DNA of 64,000 bases from the NCBI GenBank assembly GCA_016125075.1, contig WGMO01000018.1:5001-69000 (forward strand), read 5' to 3'. Position 1 is the first letter of the stretch. Every line of letters starts with the position of its first letter. This stretch comes from Terrimonas sp. (GTDB lineage: Bacteria; Bacteroidota; Bacteroidia; Chitinophagales; Chitinophagaceae). The notes beneath the pieces are model-generated. The model saw only the letters and a program-made list of their open reading frames with translations, did not search any database and was not told the DNA's origin. The translations under genes and the position numbers were made by a program. Shown piece after piece: positions 27,194 to 35,099 of this stretch.

Positions 27194-28529
27194 AAAAAAT
27201 CATGAATGGCGGGTCCTGTTAAGGGTGCTCCTGATGTTCATCACTTTGACGGGAGCTTCCTTCCTGCTGGTGAAACAGTGGTACCTCTATCTTTTTCTTT
27301 CCCTGCCCCTTGTGATCTACCAGGTATATGAGTTTTACCGTTTTTACCGCAAGGCCCATGATGAGCTAGACCAGTTTGTGGAGTCGGTGCATTACCGTGA
27401 TTTTTCAAGGTATTTTGATGTAAAGCATGCCCCTGCCGAAGTGCAGTCCCTGCGCGAAGGCTTTAACGAGATCAACAGCACTTTCAAGGTCATCAGCAAG
27501 GAAAAAGAGACCCAGTACCAGTATGTGCAGAAGATATTGGAGCTGGTCAATACCGGTATCATTTCATACGAGGAAGAAAGCGGGGAGGTGATCTGGATGA
27601 ATGAGTCTTTGAAAAAAATGCTGGCCCTTCCCTATCTCAAGACCATCCAGTCGCTGGTGAAGCGGGACGAGGTTTTGTATGATGCCATCATCAGCCTGCG
27701 GCCGGGTGAATCCAAGGTGGCAACGGCGCACCTGGAAAAACATTCCAATAAGATATTATTATCCGGCACGGCTTTCCAGACTGAGGGAAATATCTATAAA
27801 CTGATCGCCTTCCAGAATGTAAGTGAGGCACTGGATGAAACCGAATCAAAAGCCTGGCAAAAGTTATTGAGTGTGATGACCCATGAGATCATGAATTCGG
27901 TGGCACCGATCTCTTCTCTTGCCGATACGCTGAAACTGCGGCTACAGCAATCCATGGCAGTGATCAGTAATGATACGGGGGCCGTGGATGATCTGCAGAT
28001 CGGGATTGAAACCATCAAACGGCGGAGCGAAGGTCTGTTGAAATTTGCACAGACCTACCGGAACCTGAACAAGATCACCAAGCTCAACCTGCAGCAGGTT
28101 TATGTGCGGGATATTTTTGAAAATCTCTACCAGCTGATGCAGCCCACCCTGCAGCAGAAGAATATCGAGATGGAAACCATCTTAAAAGATACCGACCTGG
28201 TGCTGGAGGCCGATATCAATCTACTGGAGCAGGTATTGATCAATTTGGTGGTGAATGCCATAGAAGCGGTGAAGGACCGGGAGGAACCCCGGATCATTTT
28301 ATCAGCTTATTTATCTTCCAATAAAAAAACCGTGATCAAGGTCGCCGACAATGGTAATGGTATGTCGGAGGAAGTGATGGACAAGATCTTTATTCCCTTT
28401 TTCAGCACCAAGAAAAGCGGCAGTGGCATCGGACTCAGCCTCTGCAAACAGATCATGATCCTGCACCGGGGCAATATCCAGGCCCAGTCGATTGAGGGAG
28501 AGGGAACGGCGTTTTCTTTGTATTTCTAA
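27183..28529 (+). CDS. Membrane histidine kinase
   Basis: This 448-aa sensor kinase has two closely spaced membrane helices (about residues 12-28 and 33-48) and almost no periplasmic loop, so it probably senses within the membrane or cytoplasm. A PAS-like segment (about 105-215, EESGEVIWMNESLKKML) leads into the dimerisation domain with phosphorylated H234 (MTHEIMNS). The ATP-binding domain shows the N box LINLVVNAIEA, G1 VADNGNGMS and G2 SGSGIGLSL. It is the cognate partner of the overlapping upstream response regulator. A repeat array begins 26 nt after the stop. Confidence 0.94.
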   Translation: MISKKNHEWRVLLRVLLMFITLTGASFLLVKQWYLYLFLSLPLVIYQVYEFYRFYRKAHDELDQFVESVHYRDFSRYFDVKHAPAEVQSLREGFNEINSTFKVISKEKETQYQYVQKILELVNTGIISYEEESGEVIWMNESLKKMLALPYLKTIQSLVKRDEVLYDAIISLRPGESKVATAHLEKHSNKILLSGTAFQTEGNIYKLIAFQNVSEALDETESKAWQKLLSVMTHEIMNSVAPISSLADTLKLRLQQSMAVISNDTGAVDDLQIGIETIKRRSEGLLKFAQTYRNLNKITKLNLQQVYVRDIFENLYQLMQPTLQQKNIEMETILKDTDLVLEADINLLEQVLINLVVNAIEAVKDREEPRIILSAYLSSNKKTVIKVADNGNGMSEEVMDKIFIPFFSTKKSGSGIGLSLCKQIMILHRGNIQAQSIEGEGTAFSLYF

Positions 28530-28554
28530 TGCCCTTCGCAAATACAATATTCAT

Positions 28555-28978
28555 CTCAGTGCCGCTGTGGTTTTACTTTTTTCCCGAAAAATAATTCGCA
28601 GCTGTCTTAAATTTGTTTTTTCACCACAGAGACACGGAGGCACAAAGAAAAATACAAATCCCATATCCCAATTTCAAAACCCGAAAAGTTTGACCGAACA
28701 GCTTAACTGCTCATCTCCGTGTCTCTGTGCCGCTGTGGTTTTACTTCTTCCCGAAAAATAATTCGCAGCTGTCTTAAATTTGTTTTTTCACCACAGAGAC
28801 ACGGAGGCACAAAGAAAAATACAAATCTCAATTTCAAAACCCGAAAAGTTTGACCGGACAGCTTAACTGCTCATCTCCGTGCCTCTGTGCCGCTGTGGTT
28901 ATACTTTCTTTCCGAGAAATAATTCATGTCTGACTTAATTTTGCTTTTTCACCACAGAGGCACGGAGGCACAGAGAGG
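28555..28978. repeat. Repeat array B: three tandem copies of the same palindromic element
   Basis: Elements at 28555-28649, 28715-28814 and 28875-28978 have a ~160-bp period and the same orientation as array A. The spacers also match array A (for example GAAAAGTTTGACC, then TAACTG.TCATCTCCGTG). The third copy (28895-28978) matches the second copy of array A (11041-11124) at 82 of 84 bases. The following 28979-29165 shows no gene; it is the leader of the TMEM175-like gene. Confidence 0.9.
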
Positions 28979-29165
28979 AAATACAAATCCCAGGCACCCT
29001 GGCCTACCCCCAACCGGATTTTTCCTGAAATTCTAAAAAAATTTACCTTCGCTGCTGCCCGGGCTGACCGTTTAATGGAATAGTGTCAGGCTGTTGATCC
29101 CGGTCATTCCCGAGCCATTATCATACTTGTTTGCGGGCTGTATTGGATACATAAAAGATGCACAG

Positions 29166-29825
29166 ATGGAAACAAAAACCAAAGAAACCACCAGGATCGA
29201 GGCCTTCAGCGATGGTGTCTTCGCCATTGCCATCACACTCCTGGTCCTGGAACTGATCGCCACCCTGCACCCGCAGGAAGGAAAGGGCCTGCTGCAATCC
29301 AGTTGGGAACATTGGGAATCATTTCTCGCTTTTATTATCGGGTTTATCACCATCCTGGTCTGCTGGATCAACCATCATTATGCCTTTGAACCGATCAAAA
29401 AAGTGGACAACAGCATTATGTGGATCAACGGGTCCCTGCTCTTCCTGGTGACACTCACCCCTTTCCCGACCGCTATCCTGGCCGAGTACCTGGAAAAGGA
29501 AAGCCATACCGCCCTCGCCATTTATGGCGCCAATTATGTGCTGATCTCGGTGGCCGCCTACAGCATCTGCCGCTATGCCTATACCCACCAGCTGATCGAT
29601 CATGAAAACCGGGAATCCTATCATTCCTTTTCCCTGATCTACCGCTATGCAATCCTTTATACAATGGTGGCCTTCTGCCTTTGTTTTGTGTCCATCCTCC
29701 TGCCCATCCTCATGTATATTGCGCTGTTCATCGCCTTTGCCGTACCCAAAAAATTTGCCGTGGCCCTTGGCAGGATGAAACAGCGGAGAAAAAATACCAA
29801 AAAACAGGCAACAGGTTCCAAATAA
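29166..29825 (+). CDS. TMEM175-like (DUF1211) potassium channel family protein
   Basis: This is a 219-aa multi-pass membrane protein with the family hallmark RxxxFSD at residues 10-16 (RIEAFSDG), located at the start of the first helix. Five or more further helices follow (for example FLAFIIGFITILVCWI and INGSLLFLVTLTPF), and the tail is basic (KQRRKNTKKQ). Bacterial TMEM175 proteins form potassium-permeable channels. The ATG at 29166 is preferred over an earlier in-frame start because the conserved region begins here. It is probably monocistronic, flanked by repeats on both sides. Confidence 0.9.
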   Translation: METKTKETTRIEAFSDGVFAIAITLLVLELIATLHPQEGKGLLQSSWEHWESFLAFIIGFITILVCWINHHYAFEPIKKVDNSIMWINGSLLFLVTLTPFPTAILAEYLEKESHTALAIYGANYVLISVAAYSICRYAYTHQLIDHENRESYHSFSLIYRYAILYTMVAFCLCFVSILLPILMYIALFIAFAVPKKFAVALGRMKQRRKNTKKQATGSK

Positions 29826-29853
29826 CAATGCTTCCCTCTGATTAACTGTACCC

Positions 29854-29955
29854 CTCTGTGCCTCTGTGTCTCTGTGGTGAAAAAAGCTGAATCAGGGTAG
29901 GTACATATCATTTATTGAATAAAAGTAAAACCACAGCGGCACGGAGACACAGAGG
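29854..29955. repeat. Single palindromic repeat copy (C), reverse orientation with a diverged loop
   Basis: The arms CTCTGTGCCTCTGTGTCTCT and the inverted ACCACAGCGGCACGGAGACA flank a ~55-nt loop that retains the GTAAAACCAC end of the family but otherwise differs. The loop orientation is opposite to arrays A and B. It lies between the convergent ends of the TMEM175-like gene and the tRNA. Confidence 0.8.
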
Positions 29956-29967
29956 GGCAGAAAATAC

Positions 29968-30003
29968 AAAATCCCCGCAGAATCAATGATTTGCGGGGAT
30001 TTT
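29968..30003. terminator. Bidirectional-looking terminator between TMEM175-like gene and tRNA-Glu
   Basis: AAAATCCCCGCA (29968-29979) pairs with TGCGGGGATTTT (29992-30003), a 12-bp stem with a 12-nt loop. Both the T run after the plus-strand stem and the A run before it would allow termination in either direction. Confidence 0.8.
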
Positions 30004-30020
30004 TCTTGAAATTACCTAGG

Positions 30021-30092
30021 TAGCCCGTACGGGATTCGAACCCGTATCACCACCGTGAAAGGGTGGTGTCCTAGCCCTTAGACGAACGGGCC
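30021..30092 (-). tRNA. tRNA-Glu (anticodon TTC)
   Basis: The minus strand folds as a complete cloverleaf: acceptor GGCCCGT with ACGGGCT, anticodon stem CACC/GGTG around loop CTTTCAC (anticodon TTC), and a T-loop GGTTCGAATCC. The CCA end is not encoded. G1 pairs with U72, a wobble I recall from other Bacteroidota tRNA-Glu genes. The promoter at 30106-30136 drives it. Confidence 0.97.
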
Positions 30093-30105
30093 GTTTTTGG
30101 GACGG

Positions 30106-30136
30106 CAAAGATAGGGTTAGCCCGTCTCAACACAAA
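30106..30136 (-). promoter_or_regulatory. Bacteroidota-type promoter of tRNA-Glu
   Basis: On the minus strand TTTG (30133-30136) and TATCTTTG (30106-30113) are separated by 19 nt. This matches both elements and the spacing of the Bacteroidota TTTG/TAnnTTTG promoter. Transcription would begin about 7 nt before the tRNA. Confidence 0.85.
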
Positions 30137-30149
30137 ATGTTTTTTGCAT

Positions 30150-30176
30150 AAAAAGCCCCCGGGTTCCCCGGGGGCT
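30150..30176 (-). terminator. Rho-independent terminator of the DUF4136 lipoprotein gene
   Basis: A 10-bp GC-rich stem AGCCCCCGGG/CCCGGGGGCT (30154-30163 with 30167-30176) with a 3-nt loop is followed by TTTT on the minus strand. It is 30 nt past the gene stop. Confidence 0.9.
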
Positions 30177-30206
30177 ATCGTCCAAAACCGTCCTTCATGG
30201 ATATCT

Positions 30207-30788
30207 TTAGTTTTTCGCCAAATCAGATTTTTTAAAGATGTTTTTCACAGCCCATTGGATCTCTTTACTGGTCAGGTTGGGACTGTTCACCACCCCGGTC
30301 GACCATCCCTGCCAAACGACTTTATCGGTCTTTGCATCGATCATCGTGATCGTGACCGTTCCCTCCCGCACGCTTTCGGCATTCCGCTCATAGCCCAGGA
30401 ACTGGGGTGGGTAATAGACCGTGACGATCCGGCGGGAAAACGGGTTATATAAATACCGGAACCCGGGACTGGAATAGACGGGCTCGGAATTATTCCGGAT
30501 GCTGCGGTCTACGGCAATATCATAATTAAGGTAGATATCAGGGTGGCGGTCATCCTGTTTCCAACCTGCCTTGACCAGCCGCTCCGATACAGCATCACTG
30601 ATCTTCTTTTGCACCAGGTCGTTTTTCCTGTCTTTTTTGGTGGTCAGCCAGCTAAAGCTGCGGTAGCTGCTGAAATTGGCGGTATCATCTTTTTCGATAT
30701 GGGCGGAACCGGCACAACCTGAAAGCAGCACCGCCATCATGCCGGTCATGGCCAACCCTGTGAATATGCTCCGTTTCATTGTTTTCAT
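30207..30788 (-). CDS. DUF4136 lipoprotein
   Basis: This is a 193-aa protein with a lipoprotein signal peptide (lipobox LSGC, lipidated C25) followed by the DUF4136 core. Typical features are YRSFSWL near the start, the amphipathic stretch ISDAVSERLVKAGW (mature N-terminal third), DIYLNYDIAVD and a C-terminal KDVVW-like segment with ITMIDAKTDKVVWQGWS. DUF4136 proteins are envelope lipoproteins of unknown function. The start could be ATG 30788 or ATG 30779. A strong terminator follows. Confidence 0.88.
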   Translation of the reverse strand: MKTMKRSIFTGLAMTGMMAVLLSGCAGSAHIEKDDTANFSSYRSFSWLTTKKDRKNDLVQKKISDAVSERLVKAGWKQDDRHPDIYLNYDIAVDRSIRNNSEPVYSSPGFRYLYNPFSRRIVTVYYPPQFLGYERNAESVREGTVTITMIDAKTDKVVWQGWSTGVVNSPNLTSKEIQWAVKNIFKKSDLAKN

Positions 30789-31417
30789 GTTTGGTACATA
30801 ATTATAAACGGAAAAAAGGTGCCGGGGTTTATTAAGGAGTTGTGAAAGGATGGTTAGGGAAACTCTAAAATTGGGATTTGAGCAAGGAAAAATGAAACAC
30901 CAAAAATCAAATTTAATTGCTCAATATCTCTGTGTCTCCGTGCCTCTGTGGTGAAAAATCAAAATTAAGTCTGAAACGAATTATTCCTCGGAAAAAAAGT
31001 AAAACCACAGAGACACAGCGGCACAAAGGTGAAAATGCAGAATATTGGGTTGTCTTCTCAGTGCGCTGCAGGTAAAAAAATAAGAAAAATCAAGTTCCAA
31101 ATTCCAATTTGAATCCGCAAGAATTTTGACAATACAAGGATAGAACGACCATTTAAACTATTCCCTCTCTGTGTCTCCGTGCCTCTGTGGTGAAAAATCA
31201 AAATTAAGTCTGAAACGAATTATTCCTCGGAAAAAAAGTAAAACCACAAAGGCACAGAGACACAGAGAAAAAATACAAATCACAAAATTTAAAACACAAG
31301 ATCGGATCATTTTGAATATTGCTAAAATGAAATTGGCTTTAGAATTTGATATTTGTTTTTTGTTTTTTGGAACCTGCTTTTTGCTTTTTTTTGAAACTTG
31401 TTTTTTTCATCCTGTAA
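30789..31417. other. Intergenic region with repeat copies D
   Basis: About 630 nt between the DUF4136 gene start and the MBL-fold gene end. Apart from the two repeat copies at 30928-31268, I see only AT-rich sequence and no convincing ORF. Confidence 0.6.
30928..31268. repeat. Repeat pair D: two palindromic elements in reverse orientation
   Basis: Elements at 30928-31029 and 31167-31268 are 239 bp apart, and their first 82 bases (30928-31009 and 31167-31248) are identical. Both are the reverse complement of the array A/B elements, with the loop AATTATTCCTCGG. The separating spacer differs from that of arrays A and B. Confidence 0.88.
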
Positions 31418-32821
31418 CTACCCCAACCCCACTTCATAATGCAGCTCGGGTATTTCAATATCCAGGAAACCTTTCTTCGATAAACGGGTCCTGAAATCCT
31501 GCTGCACATCATACTCTCCGTGCACGAGGAATAATCGCTGTACCGCCTTGGGGTCCTGGCAGGATAACCACTGGCTCAGGTCCTCATAATCGCCATGGGC
31601 GCTCATGCTCCGAATGGCGCCGATCTCGGCATTCACCTCGTGCATCACCCCGAAGATCCGCACTTCCTTCACCCCTGTCTGCAGGCGTGCCCCCAGCGAA
31701 TGCGGCTCGCAATAACCTGTCATCAGGATGGCATTCCGGCTGTTCTCTACATTGTTACTGATATGGTGCTTTACCCTGCCCGCTTCGGCCATGCCGCTGG
31801 CAGAGATGATCACACAGGGGCCATTCCTGAAATTCAGCATCTTGCTCTGCTCCACCGTCTTTACATATTTCAATCCCTTGAACTGGAAGGGGTCCTTATC
31901 GCTTTGCAATATCTTCTGAATGCTTTTGTTGAAATATTCCGGGTAGCGCTTAACGATCTCCGTGGCTTCGATGCTCAGGGGACTGTCGACAAAATAATCC
32001 AGGTCGGGCAGACGGTTCTCCAGCTCCAGTTGGTTCAGCGCAAACAGGATCTCCTGTGTGCGGCCCACACTGAAGGCAGGGATGATCAGCTTGCCTTTTT
32101 TTTGTACACAGGTTCGCTCCACCCATTCCAGTATCTGGTCGGGCGTGGTGACATGCATATCATGCAATTTGTTGCCATAGGTCGATTCCATGATGATATA
32201 ATCCGCCTGCGGAAAGGTATCGGGCGAACGCAGGATCACATCACGGTAACGGCCCACATCACCACTAAAGGTCAGGGTGCGGATGTTGCCGTTCTCTTTG
32301 ATCCGCAGGTGCACACAGGCACTGCCGATGATATGTCCCGCATCGGTATACAATAATTCCACATCCTCGGTGATGGTAGTCCATTTGTTATAATCGATGG
32401 GCTGAAGCTGCAGGGCGGCTTTCTTTGCATCATCCACCGTATAAAGCGGTTGTATATAGGGCAAGCCCTCTGCAGCCCTCTTCTTGTTCACATAACGGAT
32501 ATCATTTTCCTGGATCTCGGCAGAATCTTCCATCAATACCGTGGCCAGGTCCTTGGTGCCGGGAGTGCAGAAGATATTTCCCTTATACCCTTCCTTGGTC
32601 AGTTTGGGGATCAGCCCGCTATGGTCGACATGCGCATGCGATAAAACCATCACATCCACTTCGGCGGGGTCAAAACCAAATTCCCGGTTGAGGTGGATCG
32701 TGTCCGGGCCCATGCCCTGGAACATACCACAGTCTAGCAGTATCTTTTTACCATTTTTCAGGGTGACCAGGTGTTTGGAACCTGTTACACACCGGGCGGC
32801 CCCGTGAAATGCAATTTTCAT
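31418..32821 (-). CDS. MBL-fold/beta-CASP exonuclease-like protein
   Basis: This 467-aa metallo-beta-lactamase-fold protein has an RNA-specificity (beta-CASP) domain, like CPSF-type ribonucleases. The metal-binding signature HAHVDH is at 62-67 (H62, H64, D66, H67), followed by H in YTDAGHIIGSACV and the beta-CASP motifs ILPAFSVGRTQEIL-like (IIPAFSVGRTQ) and the C-terminal HGDYEDL and VHGEYDV. It is cytoplasmic, with a role in RNA processing or turnover by family analogy; the substrate is unknown. It is preceded 54 nt upstream by the DUF4442 gene. Confidence 0.92.
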   Translation of the reverse strand: MKIAFHGAARCVTGSKHLVTLKNGKKILLDCGMFQGMGPDTIHLNREFGFDPAEVDVMVLSHAHVDHSGLIPKLTKEGYKGNIFCTPGTKDLATVLMEDSAEIQENDIRYVNKKRAAEGLPYIQPLYTVDDAKKAALQLQPIDYNKWTTITEDVELLYTDAGHIIGSACVHLRIKENGNIRTLTFSGDVGRYRDVILRSPDTFPQADYIIMESTYGNKLHDMHVTTPDQILEWVERTCVQKKGKLIIPAFSVGRTQEILFALNQLELENRLPDLDYFVDSPLSIEATEIVKRYPEYFNKSIQKILQSDKDPFQFKGLKYVKTVEQSKMLNFRNGPCVIISASGMAEAGRVKHHISNNVENSRNAILMTGYCEPHSLGARLQTGVKEVRIFGVMHEVNAEIGAIRSMSAHGDYEDLSQWLSCQDPKAVQRLFLVHGEYDVQQDFRTRLSKKGFLDIEIPELHYEVGLG

Positions 32822-32875
32822 ATGTTTCGTTTTAAGGATGCTGACCAGCTGTCTTCGACAAGACCGGTCCTAAAA

Positions 32876-33430
32876 TTATTTTTTGCTCCTGGCCTTGAAA
32901 GACCAGGTGATATGAAAGGCTGCCACTGTTTCACCTTCTTTATTCTTCCCGATGGAACGGGCCCTGAAGGAACGGCCTTCACCAGTGGCGATACTTTCTT
33001 CGATGGTGGCTTTTATCTGGCCCCCTTCTTCACAATAAAAAGTGGTGGTACCCGTGGCTTTCTTGAAATATTCCGATTCCACTTTCACTACTAACATCGA
33101 TACCGCCGGGTTCCTTTTATACAGGTGGCCCATGGCCAGGATGCCCGTGCTCAGTTCGGCGGCCATACTCAGGCAGGCGAAATAGGTGGACCGGAAGGGG
33201 TTTTGGGATAACCACTTATACGGCACCGTTACTGCTGCTTTTTTTGCATCCACTTCTTTTACCCTTACACCGGACAACCAGGCTGCCGGCAGTTTTGTGA
33301 ACAGGAAGAACCCGAATTTAAAGCGGTTGCGTACCAGCCGGAAAAATGGTTCGGGATCATGATGGAAGATATCGGTCAATTCTTTTTTATTAAAGGTAAG
33401 CAATTGCCGGCCGGCCCTTTTCCCGGGCAA
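32876..33430 (-). CDS. DUF4442 (hotdog-fold thioesterase-like) protein
   Basis: This 184-aa protein matches DUF4442, a hotdog-fold family related to acyl-CoA thioesterases. The conserved region runs from KFGFFLFTKLPAAWLSG to the C-terminal ITWSFKAR, including the segment PFRSTYFACLSMAAELSTG. The start is TTG at 33430, 18 nt after the C1-peptidase stop; a second TTG at 33403 is also possible. The role is probably acyl-thioester hydrolysis or binding, inferred from the fold only. Confidence 0.82.
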   Translation of the reverse strand: MPGKRAGRQLLTFNKKELTDIFHHDPEPFFRLVRNRFKFGFFLFTKLPAAWLSGVRVKEVDAKKAAVTVPYKWLSQNPFRSTYFACLSMAAELSTGILAMGHLYKRNPAVSMLVVKVESEYFKKATGTTTFYCEEGGQIKATIEESIATGEGRSFRARSIGKNKEGETVAAFHITWSFKARSKK

Positions 33431-33448
33431 CAGTTGACCGGTAATGAT

Positions 33449-35032
33449 CTATTGTTTGTCGAAAGCCACGATGGTGGCCACCACGGCATTTTCTGCATCA
33501 TCAGCCTTGAAATGGATGGTGCCTTCGCCGGTACTGTTAAACCTTGTCGAACGGATGGCCAGGTTTTTCAAAGCGGCATTGACCTTGCCGGCATAATCGG
33601 TTGCCGTGCCCTGGCTGATCTGCTGGTTGATGGCATCATAATCGAGTTGCTCCTTGCTCACCACGATGGCAATATAGTCGCGGGTCCCTTTATCATCGGC
33701 GGTCAGGGACTGTGACCGTGGAAAAAGCCGGTAACCGGTGATGCCACAGTAAGGTGAATGTTTGGAAACCGTTTCACCGGGTTTCAGGTAGGGAAAGAGC
33801 ACATAACTCGTGCCATCCACTTCCTCCCCAAAAATATAGATATAGCATTCGGTGGCATTTTCCACTTCCATCTTGAAACGGGTACCTACCGAAATCGGGG
33901 AAACGGTTTCAAAGAAGTTATTCCCTGCATTCCGCAGGTTGATGTATTGCTTGTTGTCATTCCGCAGCAGCCCGATCGTGCACTCGAGGGGTATATGATC
34001 AACGGCCGACCGCTTGGGTAAGGGATCGATGCCATAGGCTTCTTTTACATAATCCTTGAAATCGGCATACCGCACCCAACCGATCCCGTCCTTGCCCCAT
34101 TCCGGGCCCCAGCTGTTCATGATCTGGAAAGCACCGCCGTATTTGGTATCATCATAACCGATCACGCACATGGCATGACCGCCCATCCCCATCTGGGAAG
34201 CATCCATGCCAGCGGGTCTCCATAATTCCTGCCCCATCATCGGCTGCATAAAACTTTGGCCAACCATCATCCCGATCACAACGGGAGCATCCTTGGCCAG
34301 GTGTTCCTTCACCGCCCTGACACTGATCTTATTGATATTATCACCACTGGTGAGGCGGGTGAAACCATGGATTGCATTTTGTCTTCCCTTTTGCAGGTCT
34401 GTTGCACCCGGTGTGCGGTCACAATCCTGTTCATTATAAGGGTACTGGCTCAGGGGAAGACCCCCGTTCCTTTGCATGGCTTCCATGGCACGTTGTACAT
34501 AGGAGCCCTGGCAACCTTCGAGCCGGATCTGGTTATAGAGGTAGGAAGGACTGAAACGAATGGTATTGGGATCAGCGCCGGTGGCGGCCGCTGTCAATAT
34601 GGTCTGTGCTCCATAGGCACTGCTCCAGGCCACGCAACTGCCCTGCTGGCCCTGGTTGAGCCGGGTGGGTGCATAGCGTAAGAGGGAAACTGCTTCAGGC
34701 AAGGCGTTTTTTGGATTGGTTTCATCCAGTTCCTCGTAAACCTTGGCCCGGTTGAATTCGGAAGGATTGAAACTATAGCCGCTCTGGGAGAAAAGGCTGG
34801 CTACCTGTTCTACATTGCAGCCACCGCTTTTTGTAAGGAAGTAAGCGCCGGCAGCGATCACCAGTAAAAGGATGATGCCCTTTCCTTTGAACAGCCCCAA
34901 TAATAAAGGCAGCAGATTGAATAAACCACCACCCCCGCCGCCACCGGGAAAATTGGGCCGGTTGCCACCACCACTGTCATCATTGAAATCATCCTGTGGC
35001 TGGTCGGGATCGTCTGTCATTCGGATAGGCAT
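33449..35032 (-). CDS. Membrane-anchored papain-family (C1) protease with C-terminal DUF4384-like domain
   Basis: This 527-aa protein has an acidic, Gly-rich N-terminus (PNFPGGGGGGG) and one membrane helix (residues 51-66, about IILLLVIAAGAYFL). The C1A protease domain shows Q127-x5-C133 (QGQQGSCVAWS), H286 (GGHAMCVIGYDD) and N306 (MNSWGPEWG), the complete papain triad plus oxyanion Gln. The C-terminal ~130 residues (ATECYIYIFGEEVDG, LFPYLKPGETVSK) resemble DUF4384, a domain often attached to caspase-like proteases. ATG 35032 is chosen; the frame continues upstream into lysA, which cannot be shared. It lies between lysA and the DUF4442 gene. Confidence 0.86.
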   Translation of the reverse strand: MPIRMTDDPDQPQDDFNDDSGGGNRPNFPGGGGGGGLFNLLPLLLGLFKGKGIILLLVIAAGAYFLTKSGGCNVEQVASLFSQSGYSFNPSEFNRAKVYEELDETNPKNALPEAVSLLRYAPTRLNQGQQGSCVAWSSAYGAQTILTAAATGADPNTIRFSPSYLYNQIRLEGCQGSYVQRAMEAMQRNGGLPLSQYPYNEQDCDRTPGATDLQKGRQNAIHGFTRLTSGDNINKISVRAVKEHLAKDAPVVIGMMVGQSFMQPMMGQELWRPAGMDASQMGMGGHAMCVIGYDDTKYGGAFQIMNSWGPEWGKDGIGWVRYADFKDYVKEAYGIDPLPKRSAVDHIPLECTIGLLRNDNKQYINLRNAGNNFFETVSPISVGTRFKMEVENATECYIYIFGEEVDGTSYVLFPYLKPGETVSKHSPYCGITGYRLFPRSQSLTADDKGTRDYIAIVVSKEQLDYDAINQQISQGTATDYAGKVNAALKNLAIRSTRFNSTGEGTIHFKADDAENAVVATIVAFDKQ

Positions 35033-35079
35033 AACGCAAAATTTGGTTACGCTAAAAATAACGAGAATGATCAAAATAA

Positions 35080-35099
35080 AAAACCCCTTTCTTTCAGGG
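35080..35099 (-). terminator. Weak terminator at the end of lysA
   Basis: CCCT and AGGG on the minus strand can pair over a 6-nt loop, followed by TTTTTT; the lysA stop codon is inside this hairpin. The stem is short, so it may only attenuate transcription into the protease gene. Confidence 0.4.

Noticed and set aside
28492-28761. Apparent small ORF covering the end of the kinase gene and repeat array B
   Set aside because: It overlaps the kinase stop and consists mostly of repeat sequence.
31595-32356. Long plus-strand frame antisense to the MBL-fold gene
   Set aside because: It is entirely inside the conserved nuclease gene; its protein has no recognisable domain.
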